Assembly: GCA_003254885.1 (NCBI GenBank)
Contig: QANT01000453.1
Coordinates: 1 to 64,000, forward strand
Reading direction: 5' to 3'
DNA from: Purshia tridentata
Taxonomy: Eukaryota; Streptophyta; Magnoliopsida; Rosales; Rosaceae
Length of the DNA: 64,000 bases
The notes beneath the pieces were generated by a model that was given only the letters and a program-made list of their open reading frames with translations, was not told the origin of the DNA and did no database searches. The position numbers were made by a program, and so were the translations under genes. This document shows positions 54,116 through 64,000 of this stretch, piece by piece (position 1 is the stretch's first letter; the number at the start of each line of letters is the position of its first letter).

Positions 54116-57100
54116 TGAGGTCAGTCTTTTTATTTGGAATGAATAATGGACAGTGTGTACTATGGTCCGCAGAGTGAAATTAATATGGTAACTGAGTAAT
54201 AGTTGACACTAATATTTTTAGGCTTTCCAGGATACTGGTGTGGTGAGATAAGGACAGTTTCCAGCGGCGTCAAGGATATTATATAAGGGGAAGGGTCCGT
54301 GTTGCTCCAAGCCTCCAACTAAGAGAAAGGTCATTGCTTAACTCGTCACTGCTTTCAAATGTACCTTCCATGTTGCACATCTTCTCTTGAAACATGTTGG
54401 TAGCAGACTCGCACTTAATGGTTTGGTTCCGTTGCTTACTACCAGGAATTGTGCGAATGCTTCTGTCTGCAGGAGCAGTATGACTTTTGTATGACCATTT
54501 TTGAATAGTCGCACCGGACGAGTTTGATTTTTGTTTTCGAGTTTTTAACCCCATCTTCTTGTTGATTGGAAAACTTGTGTTAGAAGGGTTGTTTGAAAAG
54601 ACAAGACAAATTAGAAGGATGATCTTAGGAATGGTATGCTGGAGAGCTTGAATCTGTATCTTGTGCTGTACTCATCACTATGCACCAATTTTTTAATTGC
54701 AGTATGGCCAGCATTAACATATGATTAATGATATTCTTCTAAATTCTAGAAGTAATAATACACCAGAAGTTTGGTTCTTTGTCTCCAAATGTGTGTGCCT
54801 TGGGGGGCAAAGAAGCAATGGATATTGCATACTGCACCAACGTAATATCTGTTGAAAGCCACATGGTTCACTGACATTCAATGGATTATTTTGCAGGTTA
54901 CGTTTTCTTGTCACTCAACTTCAGAAGTCATACCCTTGACTTATTCAGCAAATCATCTTGGCACGGCAATTTTGTGGTAGTGAGCCTAATTTTTATCCTC
55001 AGTTCCGACCTATTATGTAATAGAAGCTAAAAGAAAAACAACAATTTTATAATTTATAAACACCTATTATTATCTCAACCTGCTAATATTTTATTTGTTC
55101 ATATTTAAGTTAATTTTGAAGTTAATTTATATATAAAAAGAATCCACCGTGCAATGCAAGTTATATGTCACATCAGTCGTTATTAAGAAATTGGGATAAA
55201 CATTTAGGAGTTTGTGCTCTTGAGATTGTTCTTATTTATGAGTCATACGTTCATTATGTGAGATTGCTCTTATTTAATCCCCTGATTAAAATTTACATAA
55301 AGTTTATATATAAATGGGTGTATACATCATGTGTGTCTCATTAGCTAGCGTTACCAGTTTTTCTATTTGACGTTAAAACAAGTAAAAAACGCAGCAAAAC
55401 TCGCTAAACGGTGGAGCAGAGAGAGCGTGACAAACCAGAATACACAATGAGAAAGATGGGGGTGAAGAGCATGCCATCCCATGCATGATCTCCATCTGTG
55501 AGTCTGGTCTGATCATATTCACGTTTTTCTTTCATCTTCATTTCACGTTAGAGAGCGTGCATTTGCATGCATGGGGATCGATCATTTCGCATGAATTAAT
55601 ATATACTCTACGTCTTACAAAAATAAATAATAAATAATTAAAGAATAATAAAATGGAGGAAGCAAGCATGCATGCATGCAACTCTTCCAATTGAAAATTT
55701 GAAATGAATGTAAGTATCACACATATCCAGATGACAGATGCAGCAAACCAAGCAGAATGTTGATCATCCATGTAACTCTAGCTCTCTCTCTAATCTCTAT
55801 TACTCAAAGCTTAATGTCAATAATATTAATTGAATAATTCAACAATATTATTCCCATATTACTTCAAAGTAAACCATGATTAGCTTAAGTTCTACTTAAT
55901 TATAAGTAGACAGACTTAAACTTGTGGCCATTGTAACATGCATGCTTGAGTTTGAGTTTTCCAATGCAACCATATGCATGTGATATTTTCTATTCAAGTA
56001 TATAATCATAATTAATGATTGAGTTTTGTCAAAGAATTAAGTTTCCATTGACTGACAGTTTTGAGTTTAAGTTGTTTAACCATATATGTAGCTTCCTTCA
56101 ACTTTTCTAATCCAAGTCTGCTGTTTGGCTTAATTAACATTACTTCAGTTAATTTTGATTTCATCACCTTGCACCTGTCAAATATCATATATCCAGAATA
56201 ACCCACAAAAACAGAACCCTACAGAAAGAGTATTGTCATAGGCCGTTTCTAAACACCTTGCACCTCTTTCCAATTCTAGTTTACATGGTTTTTTTTTTTA
56301 GAAGGGCAATCTGAACTTGGGACATTTCGGACATCAATTATCAAGAATAATATAAATAGATAAATAACTAGTTGGTCTTTGTCATGATTTTATTTTTAAA
56401 ATTATTAGAGATATTTTTGCACAATGTGACAAGTTGTTCCTTTCAAGAACATAGAACATTTTGTATGAAATTGAATCGATAGAAAGAACACACAGCGTGA
56501 CAACCAAGACCCAAATTCAAACAGTGCTTGAACATTCAACTTTCCTATACTGTCTATAATATTTGCTTGATAAGTAGAGTAGTGTTCAAATCATTGACTT
56601 TCTTTCATCCAAATTAAATCAAAACCAAGTACTGCAAATTATCCAAGCAGCACAAATATTAATGGAGTATAGCCTGATTCACTGGGAAATCTGCAGAAGA
56701 AAAGTCTAATTGTTTAATTAGGTCAATGAAAGCAACTTCATTAGCTCTTAATATTATCTTGAAATTTGGGAAACAAAACATAAAACAATTATAGTTATCG
56801 AAAAGACAAAATTGCCCCTACTGTAACAACCTTCATTTAGTTGTTATCTGCCATACACAAGGGTACATTTGAAATTTTGGACATAAAGATGTGTCCCATG
56901 TTCCAAGATTGATGAAAGACGTAAGCCTTGGGCAATTTGGCTACTTGTTAGGCCAAGACCTAGACTTGGAGACTTTTTAGAGTCTTGCTTGCGATATGGA
57001 GCAAATGGTGGGCCCGAAACGTGAATAATTAAACCTTTCAAACTAAGAAACCGCAAATCCCAACTTCAAATATGCGTTTAATTGATTTAAATTGTGTGAT

Positions 57101-57369
57101 CGTGCGTGATCGAATATAATAGAAAAATGTGACATAGTTTTCGGTTTAACAGTTCCATAATATAATATATATATCAGATATCTGGTACAAAAACTTTACA
57201 TTGAATGAGAATCAGACAATCTCTCATATTATATTACCCTAAATTATACTAAGCAAACTAGCTACTTCATATTGAACGATATAGAAGGGTATTCAAAACC
57301 AAAGGCTATAAACATTAAACAGGTGGTGAAAGTCTGCAGGGGGTTGTGAAGGTCTCTTGGAGTATAAAC
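54116..57369. other. Gene-free spacer between TAD1 and the rumi-like gene
   Basis: It contains the TAD1 3' region, then AT-rich DNA. A 91-codon open frame on the minus strand (54279-54554) is rich in Ser/Lys/Arg and unlike anything I recognise. GCATGCATGCATGCA at 55665-55680 is a short palindromic tract (RY-type words). TATAATATATATATC at 57161-57174 could serve as the TATA region of the next gene, about 200 bases before its ATG. Confidence 0.45.
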
Positions 57370-60304
57370 ATGAAGAGGAGCAATTCGAAGCATTTTTATG
57401 ATTTTTTGGATGGCTCCGGATTGCATAGGCATTTTGTTGGAACAAGTTGGCGGCCATTGAAGAAGAGATCAAAGGAAGCAACTACTCTAATCTTGTTGCT
57501 TTTCACGTTTTTCTTTGTGGCCGCGTTCGTATTTGCAGGCTGGATTGACACTGTAAGTTCTATCAATTCCTAGTGCAATTGCTATAGATACATGAAGTTT
57601 CAATGCTTTGTGTCATAGTGTGCTTTTTTTCGGTTTTCTTTGAGTAAGACTATTTGGACCAACAACCTACAAAAAAAAAAAAAAGAAAGATCAATAAATA
57701 GAAGTCATTTATACAAATGAGTTTCAGTGTCTCACGGTCTTAAAGTCTCACTTGTAATAGAGAGATGGTTAATAAATTAGTCACCGACTAGTAATTATGA
57801 TCCAAATGACAATTTTCGTTTCTCTTGGTTCCAATAAGAGAGAGGGAGAGGGAGAGTGAAATTTTGGTAGGAATGAGGCATGTGGTAAACTAAAAGTGAT
57901 AAAAGCCTAAGAAATTAATATTAGTTAATAAAAATACAAAGGAAACTTATTGAAGTGCCCCCTATCCATAGATTTTCTTTGCATATCATTAAATATTTTT
58001 TATCAAAAGTTTCTTTAATACTAACATATATGTTCATGCTTTCTATCCCTCAGTTTAGATTTTCAGGTGCCGCTTCTTCTGAAAAATCAATCATACCAAC
58101 AACAAAAACACCCAAAATCCCAGAATTCCCACTACAATGTACCAATGGAATTAATGTCACGCAAACTTGTCCAACAACCTACCCCACTACACACAATCCC
58201 ACAATTAATTCTAGCCATCCATTAAATCTCACATGCCCATCATACTTCCGATGGATCCACGAAGATCTACGGCCGTGGACGGAGACGGGAATCACGAGCG
58301 ATATGGTGGAGCGGGCCCGTAGGACTGCACATTTTAGGCTCGTGATCGTGGACGGCAAGGCCTACCTAGAGAAGTATAGGCAGTCCATACAAACTAGGGA
58401 CATGTTTACATTATGGGGCATTTTGCAACTTCTTAGGGTGTACCCTGGTAGACTGCCTGACTTGGAGCTTATGTTTGACTGTGATGATCGGCCCGTCGTC
58501 CGATCAAAGGACTTTTGGGGCCCGAATGCGGGCCCCCCGCCTTTGTTTCGCTACTGTGCGGATGAGGGGAGCTTGGATATTGTGTTCCCGGATTGGTCTT
58601 TTTGGGGATGGTAATTAATTTCTTCTTTCTTACTCTAATACATGTTTGCTTATGCCTCTTACTTTGTTGCATACTTGTATGTGAAGTGCCCTTTGTTTTT
58701 GTTTTTCTGTTTTTATTAGGGAACCATTGTGTTAGATTTGAATCCTGGCCCATAAGCCTTAACTTAAAATCCTGTTTTAGAGGACATTTAAATTTTTCTG
58801 ATGAAAGTTAAATGTGGGATAAATTTTAATTTTGGAAGGGCTGAGACCAATATAAAACCATGGAAAAGTCTATTGCCAAAAATAAAAGAAGGGAATAAAA
58901 GAACTAAGTGGAAGGACAGGGTACCCTATGCTTACTGGAAAGGTAACCCAAATGTGGCTCCAACCAGGAAGGACCTTCTCAAATGCAACGTTTCTGACAA
59001 AAATGACTGGAATACACGCCTATACATACAGGTACAATAGTTTCTAACTATTATTCTATATACATTCAATTTCTTTATGTATTAATCATTGATATTATAT
59101 AGCTGAATATTGAACTGTACGTTACAATATATAATATTTTGAGCATCTTCACTCATAGTAATTGAGTTTCAAGTTAAGTTTTAATAATGTAGCAACTAAT
59201 GGGTTATGTCTATATTTTTATTTTTATTTCAGAATTGGGAGCAAGAATCTAAACAAGGGTACAAGCAATCCAGCTTAGAAGACCAATGCAACCACAGGTA
59301 CTTTCGAAATTTATTTTGAAATTTCATCTTACAGATTTAAAATTTTCTTTGTCTATACTTTGTTCCTCATTTTTGGGCTGATTTACATAGAACTTTGGTC
59401 TGTACAGGTACAAAATTTATATAGAAGGATGGGCATGGTCTGTAAGTGAAAAATACATCATGGCATGTGATGCTATGGCTTTGTATGTAACCCCACGTTA
59501 CTACGATTTCTTCATGAGAGGCATGGTACCATTGCAGCACTATTGGCCCATTAGGGACAACACCAAGTGCACTTCTCTTAAGTTTGCTGTGGAGTGGGGC
59601 AATAATCACACAGAAAAGGTTAAAATCTCTCCTCCCAAAATACATATGCACTACAAAATAATCCTAAAATCACTAAAACTTTTCCCAAATTTTAGTTATA
59701 AAAACTTTTATGTCACAAGTGTATGTATCTTTCTCATCGCATGATGAGAGAGATAAACACAAAGGGTGAGTTTGCACCCAATTTTGTATTACGTATAGAC
59801 TTGTGACCTAAAAGTTTTAGGTTCTACCAAAAGTTTTACACCCAATTTTATATTCTTATTTGTTCCAATTTTTTATTTAGTTTGTGCACTTTTGCCATCC
59901 AAAGTCTGAATTTTAACCTTGGCAACTCAAAAAAACGGCAGGCACAGGCCATTGGGGAGGCAGCTAGCAACTTTATACAAGAAGATCTAAAGATAGACTA
60001 TGTGTATGACTACATGTTTCATGTACTAAATGAATATGCAAAGCTTTTGAAATTCAAGCCAACTATACCTCCCAATGCAGTGGAACTATGTTCAGAATCA
60101 ATGGCATGCCCTGCAAATGGTACATGGAAGAATTTCATGGAGCAGTCCATGGTGAAGCATCCCAGTGATGAACTTCCATGCACTTTGCCTCCGCCATATG
60201 ATCCTTCGGCTCTTCACGATTTTCTTGAGAGAAAGGCTAATTCAACTAGGCAAGTTGAAACTTGGGAAAATGAATATTGGCAGAGTTTTAATCAAAAGCA
60301 ATAG
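57370..60304 (+). CDS. DUF821/CAP10 glycosyltransferase (O-glucosyltransferase rumi homologue), 523 aa
   Basis: The exons are 57370-57552, 58054-58610, 58839-59031, 59233-59297, 59408-59618 and 59942-60304. It is a type II membrane protein: residues 1-36 are basic and cytosolic, and about 40-58 are a signal anchor (LILLLFTFFFVAAFVFAGWI). A low-complexity Thr/Pro/Asn stem follows, then the catalytic domain from CPSYFRWIHEDLRPW. Family landmarks are DCDDRPVV, FRYCADEGSLDIVFPDWSFW, the joint GWAETNIKPW, VPYAYWKGNPNVAPTRKDLL, IEGWAWSVSEKYIMACD and RGMVPLQHYWPI. Animal rumi (POGLUT1) adds glucose to Notch EGF repeats in the ER. The plant members are thought to be Golgi enzymes whose acceptors are mostly unknown, so the substrate is not assigned. 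Confidence 0.92.
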
Positions 60305-60964
60305 AAACCCTTTTCTATGTGTCCCATAGGCCATGATTTAAAATTTTATGTCCAAGACTGGGATGAAGAGGTTTCACATGAAGTTACATAATCTTTTTAG
60401 AAGGATGAGCATGGTCTGTAGTGAGAAATCAGAAATATACACAGTAGCATGTGACTATGACCTTTGCCAATAAAGCCTCATTGTTTGATTTCTTTACATG
60501 AAGTGTACCAACAGAAACAAATGGTGTATATATATATATGGAGGAAGTTTATGGAAGAGAGTACATATATAATGAAGTCTCCTATATATAGCTAGTAATA
60601 CACAAATTACAAATATTGGGAGAACTTAATAACAAGCACTTATAAGGGAATACACACTTGAAAACAATTATTCTTGTCTTTCCCACTATAACAATTGAAT
60701 GAAATAATTTCTTGATGGTGTCTCAAATACAAAGAGATATATATAGAGCACAAGAAAATCTGACATAAGCCAATATAGCTAGCAAACATCAATATGGTTT
60801 TAGGTCTGAATATTCCACAGCTGATCTGAAAAAATAGAGTAATTAATTTAAAATAAAATAGCTCACACAAGTAACTACGTACGAAAAATGAATTCGAAGA
60901 TGATGATGATGATGATCATGTGACAGGACACATTGATGGGGATGAATGGTGTGTACAGAATGAT
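60305..60964. other. Convergent 3' flanks of rumi-like and ADF genes
   Basis: No gene is recognised. Within 60380-60500 the words AGAAGGATGAGCATGGTCTG and ATACACAGTAGCATGTGACTAT resemble exon 5 of the preceding gene (AGAAGGATGGGCATGGTCTG at about 59422). This suggests a small decayed exon copy. A (GAT)n tract lies at 60898-60915. Confidence 0.5.
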
Positions 60965-61049
60965 TTAGATTGCTCGGCCTTTTACTATATCCAAGCTCAT
61001 CTCACTGGGATCTGTTGCCTGCAACTCAAATTGAATGCCATCCAATTCC

Positions 61050-61080
<31 letters not shown>

Positions 61081-62054
61081 GCATCTTACTTCTCACCCTT
61101 GATGTATCAGGTGCCCTGTTTACAAGTAAACACAACCCAATTACAATTTGATTAATCCAATTATAATGTTTATGCCCATCCCATAATTTTCTTTTTCTTT
61201 TTTTTCTCAGGTATAAGAGGTCATATATATATTACTAACCATGCAATGAAGAAGATTTTGCTTTTCTGGCAGTTCTCATCAGTTATGAAATCAAAATCAT
61301 AGACAGCATAGCGGCACTCATCGGCCGGCAAGGAGGCAGCGAAGTCATCATATGATTCATCAGGACTTCCAACCTTCTCTACGATCACCTGTTGTATCTT
61401 TTCATCAATCTTGAACACAATAAATCGATGGTTCCTCTTCGCTTTTAGTTCCAAGAACTTGAGCTTGCAATCATCATGCACAGCCATTCCAGATGCCGCG
61501 TTCGCCTACCCATCATCAATGTTACCCAAAAACATTTATAAATTATAAGCATACAAGCCAAGGAAAGTGAGAGAGTTACCCACGAGTCTGACATGTTGTG
61601 TCACCAATTTTACTCTAAAGTGGGATAGAGATATGGGATGTGAGCGACAAAATGATGATTTTTCGGATGGTGACTCACATCTCGCAATGTTCCCATATCC
61701 AGCATCCCACATTAGAGAATATGACTTCGTTACGTTACATACATATTAGATTTTCAATATTTATAATGTGAAAATCATTTATAAATATATGATCAGTTTA
61801 ACAGCTTCACATAGACATGTCCTAAGAACATTACATTTGAAGATAGAAATCGTGTCATGTGAATTATGTGATATAAACATACAATTAAGAAAACAAAATG
61901 ATAAACAGAGATCTAAAGATTCATAATTTGGCGCATGCATTTTCACAATTATGTTAATTTTATGTCTCTCTGATCATCATATAATTTTCACAGAAAATAT
62001 ATACAAAATTTGTAGCTATAGCTAGAGAACTGAGAGCCTCAGGTAGCTTACCAT
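60965..62054 (-). CDS. Actin-depolymerising factor, 139 aa, ADF7/10-like
   Basis: The exons on the minus strand are 62054-62052 (the ATG alone), 61505-61240 and 61115-60965. Plant ADF genes characteristically have an intron directly after the start codon, which explains the one-codon exon. The protein begins [20 protein letters not shown], with Ser6 at the regulatory phosphorylation site. It includes [60 protein letters not shown] and [20 protein letters not shown]. These cover the G- and F-actin-binding faces and the long actin-binding helix. ADF severs and depolymerises ADP-actin filaments in the cytosol. [29 protein letters not shown] and the RAI end resemble the pollen-type ADF7/ADF10 more than ADF1-4. 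That assignment is by memory of the family. Confidence 0.95.
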
Positions 62055-64000
62055 GTTGTTCTGTACTATATGAGACTGAACCTTGTGCAATGAGGAGAGA
62101 AAATGCAGGAAAATCAAGAGAGAGATATTGTGACAGATCTGCAAAAATGTTTAGTCTGATTTTGAAAAGTGCATGAGAGAAAGTGTGAGTTTGGAAGGAA
62201 AGGAAGGGAGGGGAGGAGAGATTTTTGAGGGAGAAAATGGGGGTTGGTATTAATTTTCTCTTTTTGGGGTTTATGATCAGAATTAGATAAGCTGATCACG
62301 TCAACCAACTTCAATTCATGTTGCCACGTTAAAAGGTGCATTTGGGAGCTTTTCTTTGGGGCCAATAAATTAATGTGATTTAAGATTTGCAATCAATGGG
62401 GTACATTGCATCATGCTCAGGGGTTATTTTGACCATGTTTTCTTCTTCCATATTAAGATTTTCTCAAACCTTTTGGTCTTCCATGTACTTCGCAATTCGG
62501 TTTTGCTGTTTAGAGGTGTGCCCAATTTGGGAAACTTAATTGGGTTTCAACTTTGAAGCTGCATATGCGACTTACCCTCTTGCATATGGATGATAGTCAT
62601 TTTGTTGTGGGCTTAATTGCGTCAAAGCTTACTCCATATATATTATCTTCTAATCTTTTTTGTACTGATTTTGTGTATATATAAAATTATGTCTTTGTCA
62701 ACTTTCATTTAAATATTTCTTGATATAAATAAAATACATTAAACTTTACACTTAAAACATTTAGTTCTTAAATTTAGATCATCTAATTATCATCTATGCA
62801 ATTTTAAACGTAAACGCAAAATCGATTGAGGATTCTATTTTAATTGAGTAAGCATCTAATTAATTATATAACTGAATAAGAAAAGGGCAAATACCTTTTG
62901 GTCCAATGCTGACAAGTTCTTTGGTCAAATAGTCTAATATATTATGCTTTCACATTACACATTTAGACATTTTATACATGATCAGCAACTCCATGTACAA
63001 GCGCGGAAGCTAGCAAAGCCCAAATCACCGAACATGGGTCAACCAAATTCAGAACGTGAAGCTTGTGGTATACATAATTATTATTTTTATTTATTTATTA
63101 ATACATGATTATCACTTTGCAGGTATCAATGGCCTTTGTGGGTATATAGGATTATTAAAGTTAGTCACCTTTCAAGGCTTTCATACAATTAATAAAATAA
63201 GAAACCCGGCTACCTTTTTTTGGTACACAGGTAAGATGCATGCCTAATTCTTTTTAATTATTAAATACAGATGCATCCATATACGTGTTGTATATGTTAA
63301 GGTCAAGACCTATTTTTTTATGGTAGTTAATGCTGTCTTCTTCTGAGTCAGAATCATTCTAAAACTTACAACAAGTTCTGCAACATTATAATCAATATCA
63401 TTATTTTTTACTTGTGGATAGTGTGCTTATTTGATTACATGAAAAAGTTGTGATGCTTCTGGGATCAAAACAAGGCATGAAACATTGCAAAGCTTGCTGT
63501 GACATCTTTCTGCAGAGTGCATACCCACTATATATATCCCTGCAGGGCCTGCATAAATATTTCATGTATAAGTGCATGTGAATTAATTAATGAAGGTTAA
63601 AGAATAAAGCTTTTGAAAATTAAAGCTTCATATATATATAATTGCTATTAATTTCTCTCTTTTCTTGTTATATTATTTCGGTGGTTAAGTGGTAGCCTTT
63701 TCCATGTGGATATGCGATGTTAGAGCATGTGGAGGTGGTTTAAGATTGGCTAGTATTACCAAATTGATAGACGTAATTTGGTTAACACATCCATTCTCGA
63801 ATTTTTCTATACTTGTTTTTGTTTAAATTTTAATGTTAGTTATATATTATAAATTTAAAAATACATAAGCAAAATCTTACCAAAAATAAAAAAGTATATA
63901 AGCAAAATAGTAGTAGATTCATAAATTTTTATAGGTATGGGTAACATTACATTAATTATGAAGTTATAACTCACAGATATATATATACACAAAAAACCAA
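62055..64000. other. ADF promoter/leader and gene-free DNA to the window end
   Basis: 62055-62280 is the presumed leader and promoter of the ADF gene (purine-rich on +, pyrimidine-rich on the coding strand). From 62300 to 64000 I find AT-rich DNA with scattered TATATA tracts and no supported gene. Confidence 0.45.

Noticed and set aside
54279-54554. Minus-strand 91-codon frame after TAD1
   Set aside because: No recognisable motif, no splice partner and no clear promoter. It may be chance within the TAD1 3' region, so it was not called a gene.
57346-57369. Upstream GTG extension of the rumi-like protein
   Set aside because: The frame is open for eight codons before the ATG, but plant nuclear genes rarely start at GTG. 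The ATG at 57370 is followed by a normal basic N-terminus.

Overview
The window is nuclear DNA of a flowering plant. Genes are split by many short AT-rich introns with GT-AG borders, intergenic DNA is AT-rich with microsatellites and small foldback transposons, and every recognisable protein is of plant type (plastid ACCase alpha subunit, R2R3-MYB, remorin, two-LIM protein, ADF). The proteins suggest a rosid eudicot, possibly Rosaceae, but I cannot prove the species from sequence alone. Two single N positions (7970 and 41250) show that this is an assembled draft. Exon borders below were placed by eye using reading phase, GT-AG signals and remembered family sequences.

Layout. 1-4400 is a decayed cluster: a broken kelch-type gene on the minus strand (3061-4400), with pieces repeated three times downstream of it. 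5392-6754 (+) is an intact but very divergent PCNA-like sliding clamp, the most unusual gene here. 7280-7500 is a relic of an L-gulonolactone oxidase gene. 8830-13900 (-) is a DHH1/DDX6-type DEAD-box helicase (RH6/RH8/RH12 group). 16235-20572 (-) is the plastid acetyl-CoA carboxylase carboxyltransferase alpha subunit, with a non-coding leader reaching about 21560. 23225-24334 (+) is a tiny two-exon PIG-Y homologue. 24471-25701 is a deletion-ridden second copy of the carboxyltransferase gene.

28081-34110 (+) is a 13-exon AtuA/DUF1446 protein. 35151-36922 (+) is a PLIM2-like two-LIM protein. 37273-40166 is gene-free and holds a curious direct-repeat insertion, a 417-bp Mutator-type MITE with its 10-bp target duplication, and another MITE. 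43428-45733 (+) is a MYB17-like R2R3-MYB. 46650-48240 (-) is a group-1 remorin. 50515-50930 is a hAT-type MITE. 51280-54115 (+) is the tRNA adenosine deaminase TAD1. 57370-60304 (+) is a DUF821/rumi-type O-glucosyltransferase. 60965-62054 (-) is an actin-depolymerising factor whose first coding exon is only the ATG.

The genes form no operon or pathway. They are independent housekeeping and developmental genes, covering RNA decay, plastid fatty acid synthesis, GPI-anchor synthesis, tRNA editing, the actin cytoskeleton, membrane domains and floral identity. Two actin regulators resembling pollen-expressed types (PLIM2-like and ADF7/10-like) lie about 25 kb apart. The recurrent structural theme is small tandem duplication: I count at least eight, in introns, exons and spacers.
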